Below, piece by piece: positions 12,251-23,147 of a stretch of DNA of 64,000 bases. The DNA is from Sarcocystis neurona (lineage: Eukaryota > Apicomplexa > Conoidasida > Eucoccidiorida > Sarcocystidae): NCBI GenBank assembly GCA_000727475.1, contig KL647291.1, positions 782,325 through 846,324 of the forward strand, written 5' to 3'. A model generated the notes under the pieces. The model searched no databases. It saw only the letters and a list, made by a program, of their open reading frames with translations, and was not told the DNA's origin. How positions within the stretch are numbered: position 1 is the stretch's first letter; each line of letters starts with the position of its first letter. Made by a program: the position numbers and the translations under genes.

Positions 12251-15200
12251 ATGAACCCTGCAAAGACAGGGTTTCTGCTGTTGTATGCTGCGGCCGTGGC
12301 AGAGAGATTACGGCTGCACACGGCTGCCGTTATAATTGACGAACTCCTAGCGCCTCATCTGCTCAACCTTCCACCCACCGCGTTGTTACGCTGCACTGCA
12401 AAGCAGCAGCAGCAGAAATGCAGAAGAAGCAATAGCAACTGCCGCCCCACACAAGTGCTGCAAGAAAGAAGTGGGAAGACACGCAGATCTGTGGGTGCTG
12501 ACTGTGGACAGACGCATGAAAGAAGGAAGTGGACTGACCACACCGGGAACCGCATCGTCTGCAGAGAAAGTATCGATTGCAGGCTCCAGATTGACCCGTT
12601 AAGAGCACAAGCTGACAACAACACAAGTGGGCAGGCGGTGGACGGCAGCACAGCAGCAAACGGGAGCTACAGCGCCAGCTGTGAAGCGAGTCACGCCAGC
12701 AGCAACACTGAAAATAGTGGAAAGAGCAGTGCTGCGAGCTGTGGGAGTAATGACATTTTACATGGAAAAACTCGTAGTCTTCCCAGTGTTGATGGCGGGA
12801 GTCATCCTGCTGATGTAGATGTCACGAGGACGGACAATATCAGTGCTGGCAATTACGCTGGTAGGAGTACCGCAGATAGTGTGACTAACGGCAGGAGAAG
12901 ACGTGCAATCAGCCGTGGTTTAGTTGAGGGAAGGAAACACTTGCAGCGTGCTCCTTCAGTGTTGATTCCGGGGCCCTACGGCGCCCGCAGCCCTTCAAGC
13001 AGCGCAGCGGCTTCGCCTGCTGCAGAAGCTTACAGGTTACACACAAGCGGTAGAAATAATGGTAGACATAGAGCAACGGGGAGACGAGCCGCGGTCAACG
13101 ACGATAACCTCACTAGTTGTCCTGCGGCGAAAAACTCAACACCTCAGACTTTTCAGCTGCCAGCTGTCTGCCCGCTGAGTCTGTCTGCTTCCGGTGCTCT
13201 GCGCCGTCAGCAGCCTCTATCTCTCGCCTTCCGTCCTCTTTCGTTCCTTTCTGTTACGCGGCCACGGCTCTGCGCTGCTGCTGCCGGGTCCGTTTCGCAG
13301 TTGAAAAAGCAAAGGCGTCACGTTCCCGCTGCCGCTGCGACACCACACTCACGTGCCTACCTTCGTAATCTGCAGCACATATTAGTGGGACGGCGCTCAC
13401 CTGTTTTGCGTGCTACCTCTGCTCTTGAGACACTGGCTCTCGCGAACTCCTCCCTACCACCTGTGTCGCCTGCGCGCTGCTCCTCCTCACATGTTTCATT
13501 TGCCTCGTATTCCTCTTACCCGTCTTCTGTTTCAGAAGGTACCCCTACCTGCTGCTTTCTGCTTCGGTCTGCCTGTCGCTATTGTGCGACTGCTGCTTCT
13601 CTCACTTCTTCTTCGTCTTCGCCTTCCGTTTCTTCTTCGTCAACCTGTGCACGGTTCGCCGCGTCCTCTGCTTCCTCGTCGACCGGAGCTTCTTCACTTG
13701 TCTCGGCGAGCTCGTGTTCTCGCCCACGTCCTTATTACCTTTCTGCCTCATCGTCAGTTGCATCACCTTCCGCGAGTTTATCCTCTCCTTCGTGGCTCCC
13801 AAACTCCACTCGTTGTCCACCCGCTGTGGCGCGTCCCGTCTCCTGTTTCGTTGGCGCATCCTATTCTCGCTTACGTCCTTCGTTGCTCAAGTCACTACTC
13901 AGCCCCCGGGTTCACGCAAAGGCGCTAACGGAGCAGCCGGAAGAACTCAGGGAAAAAGTGAAGTATATTGCCGCTCTCGTGCAAGCCACGCCAGTAATAC
14001 TCTTTATGAAGGGCACGCCCACGGAACCCGCATGTGGATTCAGCCGCATGACGTATGAACTGCTGGCACTGGTGAGGATTTACTTGTATTTTCGTCACTT
14101 GAGGGATTGCCCACGCGCACTCGTAATCAAGCACGCGTGTCACTTTAGCTTGACAGTCCGTATCTCTCTTTCTGAGGAAGCACCGTACGCCATTCAACGT
14201 TACAGCCTCTTTTCGACATTCCCGCGTAAGCACATCCCTTTGTGTCCGGTACGCACCTCTTCTGCTAAGCCGGTGAGCGCACCTTTCGTCAGGCGCACGC
14301 AGTTGCAGCGCAAAGGGTTGGTTCGAGTGTCCAACAAACAACGCACAGGTGATAAATGGCGTAGTCACAAAGAAACAGCGGCTTCAACGTTGTGTAAATG
14401 CGTCCACTCCACAGTGGTAGACAAAATAACTCTTTTCCAGCTCACAAAGAATTGCAGGGCGACGCTTACACCTCACTCCGTTTCAAGACAGTGTTTCTCT
14501 AACAACGTGCAAACGTCTCTCCTACCTCGTATTGAATCTACACCCGTTTTACATCCCCTTCGCAAATATTTGTTAGCAGAGTGCCTCTCTTCGAAAAGAA
14601 AGCTTTCCTGTGCTATATTCGACACCTCATACCTATCGGTCCTGTCTGTACTCATCCGCCACGCACACACGTGGAAGTACTTTCTGACACGTATATGGGT
14701 ATATGTAAACAGGCATATATACGTTCACATGCGTGTGCAGTGTTCGTGTACGTGTTGACGAATGTAGACGACCGCGGTGAAGGTGCTTCACTGCGGACGG
14801 CACCGACGAAACACTTCATCCGCTCCTTCTGGGGCCACAGTGACGACCGGGCGGCAAGTCACGGACGTGCACATACTAAACTCCTCGTTCTCTGTTCTCT
14901 CTGCTTAAAGCACACGCTGGCATATCTTAATATGTACGCTCTCACATCGACAAGCTTGTGAATGTGGATTCGTACGTGCCCGAGTATTTGCGTACGCGTA
15001 CGTATGGGGTGTGCTGTGCGTAAATTTGCCTGTGCACCATAATCCGTCAATTTGCGCACGTGCGTCGGTTTCTTTTTCTTTTTCCTCAATAGGCTGCCAG
15101 TCAGGTTAATGACGGCAACACGCAGCGGACTCGAGAAGACGCGGAGGCTAGTTCTCTAACCACGTCACCTGCGTCGGTATCCCCACGTTGCCCTCCCTTT

Positions 15201-15422
15201 TCATCTAATGTAATGCTCTCGGACCCCGCTTTCTTCCGTTTTGTCAATGTGCTGGAAGATGATCTCATGCGGGAAGGGGTCAAACAATATTCCGAGTGGC
15301 CTACAATCCCTCAGCTATACATCAGTGGGCAATTTGTGGGGGGCGCGGATATCACAGCGGCCATGTTCAGAGATAAATCACTACACACAGCCCTCAGAAA
15401 TGCGCGTGTCACAGTGGAATAA
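12251..15422 (+). CDS. Monothiol glutaredoxin (CGFS, Grx5 type) with a long Ser/Ala-rich N-terminus
   Basis: Monothiol glutaredoxins bind glutathione and a [2Fe-2S] cluster and help deliver Fe-S clusters in mitochondria or plastids. Two exons in phase 0: 12251-14071 (donor GTGAGG) and 15093-15422 (acceptor after TTTCTTTTTCCTCAATAG). Exon 1 ends with VILFMKGTPTEPACGFSRMT, holding the family's Lys and the CGFS site near residues 595-598. Exon 2 carries NVLEDDLMREGVKQYSEWPT, then IPQLYISGQFVGGAD, with the cis-Pro and glutathione-binding elements intact. The fold is complete except for about 40 extra Ser/Thr-rich residues at the start of exon 2, between the CGFS helix and the NVLED strand. The first 560 or so residues are Ser/Ala-rich with a sense-strand CAG patch. 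This open stretch is long enough to be real coding sequence, but ATG 12251 is uncertain. A later acceptor near 13922 would leave just the domain. Compartment cannot be told. Confidence 0.8.
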
Positions 15423-18400
15423 CAGACTGGGGCGAGGCTACGATTAACTTTGGCAGTGTAGTGGAATGGTACACGTCTTCTGTCAACGGCGGAGGTGTAG
15501 ATGTTGTGGCATCGAGGCACGAGGAAGTTCGAACTGCACCGCGGTATGCATCTAATGGAAAGCGACTGTCATTTTCCATCAAGCGACTGAGTGTGGCACA
15601 CAGTAGAAGCACAAGGATTTTCTTCAACAACAGAACGCTGCACAGGATAAAGGGGAATGGAACTGTTCTGTTACACAAAGGAGCCTGATCTACATATTGG
15701 TAGGAACCTAAACTTTGCCTTACATGCACTGGATATATGCGATACCTCTTGTAATTGCCGTATTACGGAAACGAGACACATTTTTTGTATAGAAACTAGG
15801 AAGGAACAGGCAGTCGACAAAAGGTTAAATCCAACACGCGAAGAGACATTGGAGAGACAAGTGTACAAGGGACGAGAGCTGCAAAGAGAACGTCAGTACG
15901 CTACTTGCCAAGGCGAACACTTTGACTTGGATGTAGATATGCGCTACTGCACTCCCAATGGTGGGTTCTGGAGGGCCTCCCTTTTACTGTATCTGCTTTA
16001 CGCGGATGACGTTTAAGAGCGCCTCCGTGTGCACTTAAACATACTCTACAATATCTCTTGAACCCGCCCGTCGGAACTCCGCGCTGTGAATTTGTCCGTC
16101 TGTTGGACGAATAATGGCAGGGGCGTGCTTGCACTTCCTACAGGGAAAGCTGAAGCATGGGAGGACGCACTGTTACTTGTGCACTGGCGGAACCTAGGCA
16201 GGTGATGGAAACTCCAAACTCAAGTTCTGCGGGCGCAGACGTGCACCAGGCCGCCTTATATTTCATTGCGTTCAGAAGGAGCTGCCCTTATTTGTACAGT
16301 ACAGAGGAGAACATAGTTTATTCTCAACACAAGTGACTTTGATCTTCAAGGCAGAACTGCGAATCTAGAATTCAACAAGACATGTCCATCTACTTTTCTA
16401 GGCAGCTGTATCGTCTGCGGAGTTGTTAGGCTCCTTGCAGCGGTATCGTGTGCAGAGTTGTCAGGCTACTTGCGGCGGAGAGACTTACAAACAGGCGGAC
16501 CAAAGCCAGCTGCACATTCGTGTATTATTATTATTACGCAACTTTATCCACAAATATGGACGTGCTGTACATCCCATCTGCAGTCGCAGACACTAAACCG
16601 CGCGCCACGTTAAGAGGAGAGTCCTGTTGTTTTACGAGAAAGGATCCTTAATATTGCGTATGTTTGGAAATATCGTCCCCAGTGGAGGACGGCATCAACA
16701 TTCTCGTAGTGTGTGCAGTGTCTCGCGCTACATACAGTGAATGAAGCAAAGCAACAGTCCTACGCCGTATCCAAAAAGTTGAAAACACAGCGGAACTGTG
16801 GTCCCGTGCGACGTTGTGCAAGTCTAACGATTCCGCTTAAAATTTGCGTCTCGAGCCTCACAGGATACCCCCACCGTATGGATTGGCGACCGTGTGTGAA
16901 GCAGCCGGATAGTTTTGAAGAGGAGGGAGCTACACCAGACCACCTGCGGTTTTTTACACGCAGATGCGGCGTAAATGGACAAGGCGGGAAGCAGTGGAAG
17001 AAACGGTGCCGTTAACAAAAGGAGCGAGCAGGATCAGGCTTGTCTAACACACGTGTGTAGGCAATTTCTCCTCTTTGATGACAGACATAAATATAAAAAC
17101 GGTAGCGACGCATGTCGTCAAGGTAAAAACAACTTCACAAGCATAGGAGGGGAAACGGTGTCTGCATTAGACACACGGAGTGAGGATCTGCGTAGGTGGC
17201 TGACTGTCCGATGCTTCCAGGTATGTGCAGGAACAGATGTATGGACGGGAAGAAGTGAAAGACTTTGAAAAAAAAAACAAGCACACCTATCTACTACGTG
17301 AATGTTGCTGACGGAGATGTACGGACAAACTACGAATTGCGTCTTTCTGCGTCGGTGGCTGACTGTCCGATGCTTCGAGGTATCTGCAGGAACAGATGTG
17401 TGGACGGGAAGAAGTGAAAGACTTTGGAAAAAAAACAAGCACACCTATCTACTATGTGAATGTTACTGACGGAGATGTTTGGACAAACTACGAATTGCGT
17501 CTTTCGGTTTTGTGGGGGCGAGCAATACTGAGACTGCAGTGGATGCTCTACAAAGAACCAGCGCCGCAACTTCGTGCCCTGTAATTTCGTGTGTAACTGA
17601 AAAACCTTTCGAATGCTGCTCGACGTTTTTGCAGCGCTCCACGAGCCTTTGCTTTGTATTTACCGTTCTACGGTGACAGTGCAAACATGCTGTAGCGCCT
17701 CTGCCTTCTCTGCTATCCGCAGCAGAGGATGATAAAGTAAAAACGGTGTAGGAAGGAAGAACGAAGACAAGACAACTGGAGTTTTCCTTTTCACTTTGCG
17801 CGCCACTGGTGATGATTTTGTTCGCGTGCTTCTGGCTGGTAGACGGGTACACAAACGGGTATGCTGCCTTCTCCGTCCTTAATCCGACAGCGATAGGAAC
17901 ACCAGCTTGATTTTCTGTTTTCACATAGTAGCTTTAGACACGAAGCTTTGGCCTCTCCCAGACTTGATGCCTATTCAACTCCACGTAGTAACTTCCTGCG
18001 TTGTCTCCTCTAACAGGGCGATTTTCCGCACGCACAGGCATGCATACTTGTGCACGTGTCGGGTGCTGTGATGCTAAAGAGTTGCCTTCACCTTGCACAC
18101 CGCAACTACCACGTACTGCGCAGTGCGTGGCATCACAAGTACCATGTTGAAGCCGTTGAATATTTTTCGTTCACTACGTTTCGAAAAGCAGCTCCGCTTT
18201 TTCGAAACCTGCGACTGAAGCCACGTCTTTCTTGAGTAGCACAGGTGAACTGAGGGCTCCTACAGACTCCCTTTTCCCTCGCAAATGGCGTAGAATCCAA
18301 AGCGTATCTTACTGTAGACGTCGCTTCATACTTGGGTAACTGAACAAGGCCCCCCCTTTCGCACAACACTGTACCAGCGACACTCGGTCATTCTTCCACT

Positions 18401-20683
18401 TTTTGGAAAGCTCCCGTTGTTTGTGATTCCATACATTATACCTCCGCCGCCACGGATGCGCGGACACATGGCAATTGATGTATGCGTGTGTGACACAATG
18501 AATGAAGTCATGTGTGTCGGTGTGCGTATATCGACAACGTGGGTACATGTCCTCTCATGTGCGGTGAAGACAACGTGGTGTTGTGTCAGTTGTCTTGTCC
18601 TAAGGCCACAAATCAGCTAGAAATCCACTTCTATGTCTCGGCGCAGTCTGGCGTCCACCGACGCCTCGAGGACAAGAGCGAAGAAGCAGAAAGGTAGCAA
18701 GTGAACTGCCGTAGCCCCAAGTGAGGCAGATATTGCTGCAAGCCGCATTTCTTCTCATTGCCTACTATTCTAAAGGAAGAGCAACCCTGTCCCGCGGAAG
18801 CCCTTTTGGACAAAAAGACTCTCCCAGAATGCGACTGCAGCTTATATCCTAGTTTGCATTCCTGAAGGGAGCTTATTCTCAGCACTGCCGACACGTAGTT
18901 TTGAACCATATATGGAGACGTAGGTACGCACTGATTCGGTCTGTGCACAACATATCCGTCTAAGTAATGCCTCTTCCATCGTGAAGCGGTCCTTCACTTT
19001 CGCTGGAAGAAGTGCGGAGCGAGACGAAAATGCACTTCATTCGGACAACAGCAAAACCGACCATTCACTAGAGATGTTTCTCCTCCACTTAGCCCGTCGT
19101 GCCACAAACATCTTGGCGACTGCACAGTTTTGGGGTTTGGAGGAGGGGAGGCGCATTTGGTAAAACTGCCAATTCAGACTATTTATGCATTCAGCCTTTA
19201 GTGCGGCGGATCAAACCCATGAACAACTGTTTGGGAAATTTTCCGTGAACTTCGAAAGTCTTGAGAAAGACGCGTGTGTGTTCACCAGTGGGTGTGATCT
19301 CAAAGTGTCTTTATAGGGCAGCTGCGCTCGCATCCGCATCGTACAACTGCCGATCATACACAGTCGACCTCTACAGGCTTGAACGCATGTATCCGTCTGC
19401 GCTGCAGCATAAATCACTTGTGTTCCTTCAGTGACACATCCGCTTGTGGAATTCTGTGCGCTACGCGAAAGGAATCGACTGTTAAACACAGTTGCACAAA
19501 AGGAGATCTCTTGGGTGTGTCGGGGAAGATGGACACGACGCGAGCAAAAAGCGATCTACGCTCGTTGCACACGACGCCATGCATGAAAGCACATGACTTC
19601 GCTTCAGTTGACCACGTTCTTTTGGTTTGGTTTTGACACACGTGCAAGGAGTTCCGAGCAATAGGTCACTAGCCGAAAACTCGAGATTAAAGCCGTACGC
19701 ACAACCGTTCAGTAGTAACTTTCCTCCTTCCCCCTCAGAAAACTTCCATTCTGAAGTCCTACAATCACGTAGTTTCTACAAGTTCCCGCTTCCTTTTGCA
19801 TAGACTCTAATCAGAAATCCCGTACACTTTCATTGGTTTGTGCACGCGTACACACGACTTTCCATAGAGGGGCTCATGTGCTCAACAGAACACATACCTG
19901 TTCCTTGTTCAAAAGACTTCGCATCCTCAAACACGGTCGGTTCCGATCGTCGTTGACTGCTGGTTAGTGTGTAGGGATTGCAGGTGTAGAGTGCGGATGG
20001 TTGGCCTAGAGAACTTAAGGGATGGAGGGGAGGGGAAGAAGAGTGAGAACACGTCGCCTCCCCTGCGTGTCCAAATTTATGAAGAACAATCAGAAAGGAA
20101 GATTTTCACTTTCCTGCTAGCTCGCGTACATAGAATTGTCCATGCGTTGACTTTTGCACAGCCTACGTGTATATACTAGCAAGCCGCGCATCCCACGTGT
20201 GGCTCGTGTCACCCCATGTGCCTACAGCTATCCGCACATTGCAGACAGGCTCAACAGCAGCAGGCGCGCCCATGTGTAGCAACTCGTGTGCAGACCGTGA
20301 CTCATTACCGCAGGTACGCGCGAGCAGCACATCCTTCAAACGTCTACATGTATATGTACACTTGTGTATGGATTTATATATGTGTACGTGTAAATGTATC
20401 AATATACGTGGCGGCAGCCAAATACACAGATAGACTTGTAGAGCCACAAATAGTCGAACGTACGCGCAACGTACAAAATGCACGGGCCAAAGGGGAAGAT
20501 CTTGTACATCTGTGCGACGATTCAAATACTCGAAAATGCAGCTACGGGCCAAGCCAAACCTACACGTACATCTCTACGTATAAACATGCATAATGTGATA
20601 GCTTACACCGCCAAATCAGTGGCCGGCGCCACCACTAGCAGTTTCGCGATGTTACAACTGGCTCGATTTGCAGAATCGAGCGA
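15423..20683. other. Gene-poor stretch
   Basis: No exon with both a plausible frame and matching splice sites was found. Open frames up to about 150 codons occur on the minus strand (17924-17463) and plus strand (16713-17015), but they lack domains and overlap frames on the other strand. It contains the 159 bp tandem duplication listed separately. The left end should hold the 3' untranslated region of the glutaredoxin gene. Confidence 0.5.
17187..17504. repeat. Direct tandem duplication, two copies of 159 bp
   Basis: GGTGGCTGACTGTCCGATGC occurs at 17195 and again at 17354. The copies then run in parallel through AACAGATGT, GGACGGGAAGAAGTGAAAGA, a poly-A run, AAGCACACCTATCTACTA and AAACTACGAATTGCGTCTTT. 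Differences are few single-base changes plus A-run length. The period of 159 is a multiple of three, yet no frame looks like a real protein. Confidence 0.9.
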
Positions 20684-21700
20684 CTACTGACACCTTGCGC
20701 CGCTGGAGTACCGGAAGTAATCGAAGCGTTTTCTGCTACTTCCTCGTGCACTGTGGGGGACTTGAAGTTGCAGCCATTCATCATAGCAGCCGCAGACCTA
20801 CCCGAGGCGTGGATGATCTAGAGCTGATTCCCGATAGGACCGTTGTGATTTCCGTCTCCCAAGATCTTCTCCACTTTGATGCTCCAAACGTTTGGATAGC
20901 CGAAGGGCCTGAAGCAGCGTGAAGGCCCATGTTCCCGCATTCTTTGCCCGCTTACGTATATGCAGTCGAAGGAGCGAGGGTCATGTGTGAACGCACCAAG
21001 TATCACTACGCACAAGTGTACACGTATGCACATATGCATGTACATGTGCCAGACGAGAAGGTCAGCAATTACAGCGTGTTGAATCAATGTGTGGTTTTTC
21101 ACTCTGGGGGTGTAGCATGGAAACATTGTAAAGAGAAGAGGCTTCAAATTTTTTTTTTCTGTCGGCTGTGTGTATAGTACATGTGCGACACGATGTAAAA
21201 CGGCTTCGGAAAAGCAGAACACACACAAGCGCACTAAGATGGGAATTTGAGTGCGTAAAGGAATCGGAACAACTGGTAGAATGCGAGCGTCCCTTTTCCC
21301 GCCGAACCCCCCCCTCATGCAGCGTATACACCAGCATATGAAATTACGTGTTCATTGGTTGAAATATGAAATGCAGCATTCATTCAATTCCACTAGTACA
21401 GAAAACCCCAAGCACTTGAGCAGCAAAGTAGACGCACAAGAATACATACAAAGTGTACACTGCTGTAAATGCGGTGGGCATGAACGAGTAGTGGCGCATG
21501 AGTATGTGTCGATTTACGAGTACATCGATACACATATATATATTTATATATATGTATATATGTATATATAGAGAGAGGGAGTGGCATATATATATATATG
21601 TATATATATATACGTATATATATAGGGAGAGGGAGTGGCATATATATATATATATATACATAGATGTATATACACGTAAATAGTATGCATATGTGTCTTC

Positions 21701-21744
<44 letters not shown>

Positions 21745-22977
21745 TTTGAAGACGCATATCCGGGTATACCTACGCTTTCCCGGCCCTGCGTAGCCGTTGC
21801 TACGAACTCGAAAGTACTAATGTCTCACCGCATTTTCTTGTATATCCCCGTATACGCAGCAGCGCATCTCTGTCGCAACAGAACGCGCACGTGTGCTTCA
21901 CCATATTTATATACATATATATGTGTATATTTGCGTGTACATATCTACTTGACGAATAACTGAAGCAGGCAGTATTTTGTCTTCCAATTTGTCCTCCGTC
22001 AATTATCGGTGTCACGGAAGCGTAAGCTCTTCAACTTACAACAAGTGCGTTCCGGGCGGCTTCAGCTTCTTTGCCTTCTTCGAAGAGAATCTGTGCCTCA
22101 ACGTAAGCACTTTCTACGGCTTTTTCGACCTCGGTGTCGTCCCGTTTCACCCAAGAGGTTGCGACGAGACGGTCAAGGACTTCTGACACTGTGAGCGCTT
22201 GCTCTAGCAGGGAGTGATTCGAACAGAAAAACGTGGTCATCCGCAGAAGCTCAAACAATAAAGATAGGGAACCTGCATCACATTCTGTCTTCTAATAGGC
22301 ACATCTTCTTCACTTACGTGCTACACACTCGAGTCAGTACTTGTTCTCCCGCAGGCAAAGTGGAACACGAACAAGATAACACTGAGAATTGCTTAGTTAG
22401 CAAGGAATCTGAACAACTTCGTCTCCAGCGGTCTGCTCTGTTGGAAGGAAAATGTTGAAAGATGAAGGACTGTCCTTTCAGGATGCGCGCGATGTAAATC
22501 AGATGACCGCCAGCTATTCTGTACGATAACAGTGTACTCCTTGACCTGAGAAGGTCACTGTACCGAGGGCCGGTTAATAAACAGCAACCTTGAAACGATT
22601 CTGTCCTTTTTCGAGGACAAAAGTAGATGATAGACCACCCAAGATACTATAGTGGGCAAATCATGAAACCATTGCACCGTTGGTAATTTGGCACATTTCA
22701 GGAATATTTCCACATCAGGTATTCGTCCCGCGTGCACCAATGAAGAGTGCTAACACAGGATCGGCGATAGAAAGACAGCCACACTTTTTTTCGTAGTATG
22801 GTTTTGTAGATATTCATGTGCGCTCTAGTTCTGACACATTTGCATGTTTAAGTTGATGAATCGTCCCAGGCTCGTGGTCCTAAAAGTCACACATTTATGG
22901 TGTTACACTGACATTCGTAAGACATTCGTTGTGCGACTCTGGACACTTATTTTTACCCGCGTGCCCCGCGCCTTCAT
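20684..22977 (-). CDS. Small unrecognised multi-exon protein (about 150 aa)
   Basis: I do not recognise this protein. Four minus-strand exons join in phase: 22749-22648 (acceptor TGTGTTAG), 22201-22040 (donor GTAAGT), 20908-20802 (acceptor CTGCTTCAG, donor GTAGGT) and 20750-20684 (acceptor CCCCCACAG, stop TAG). A possible first exon of seven codons lies at 22977-22957 (ATG, donor GTAAAA), also in phase 0; it is the least certain part. Readable pieces include PDVEIFLKCAKLPTVQWFHD, then a helical, charged stretch with SEVLDRLVATSWVKRDD and AQILFEEGKEAEAARNAL, then an Arg/Ser-rich tail. No membrane segment or catalytic motif is seen. The best evidence is agreement of phase over all junctions and the good splice sites. 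The gene sits just downstream of the LRR gene on the same strand. Confidence 0.5.
21530..21740. repeat. TA/GA microsatellite with a duplicated GAGAGGGAGTGGCATATATA unit
   Basis: TATATA and GTATAT runs with GAGAGGGAGTGGCATATATA occurring at about 21573 and again at about 21626, so a unit of roughly 53 bp is duplicated. It lies within an intron of the small minus-strand gene. Confidence 0.8.
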
Positions 22978-23107
22978 TCGTTGTGTGTGAGCACGATTCC
23001 AAGGGTATGAGTCGCCCCTACGAGGTGGAACTTCCGTACGCCTCTACACTTCTAAGTACCTGCGCGCCTCCTTCCAAGTGAGTTACGGATTGTGCGGACA
23101 CCTAGGT

Positions 23108-23147
23108 ACTTTGCTAGACAATCACTTTGCTAGACAATCACTTTGCT
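23108..23147. repeat. 16 bp tandem repeat overlapping a stop codon
   Basis: ACTTTGCTAGACAATC occurs at 23108 and 23124, followed by a partial third copy ACTTTGCT. The stop codon of the LRR gene (minus strand, 23140-23138) falls within the repeat. Confidence 0.85.
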
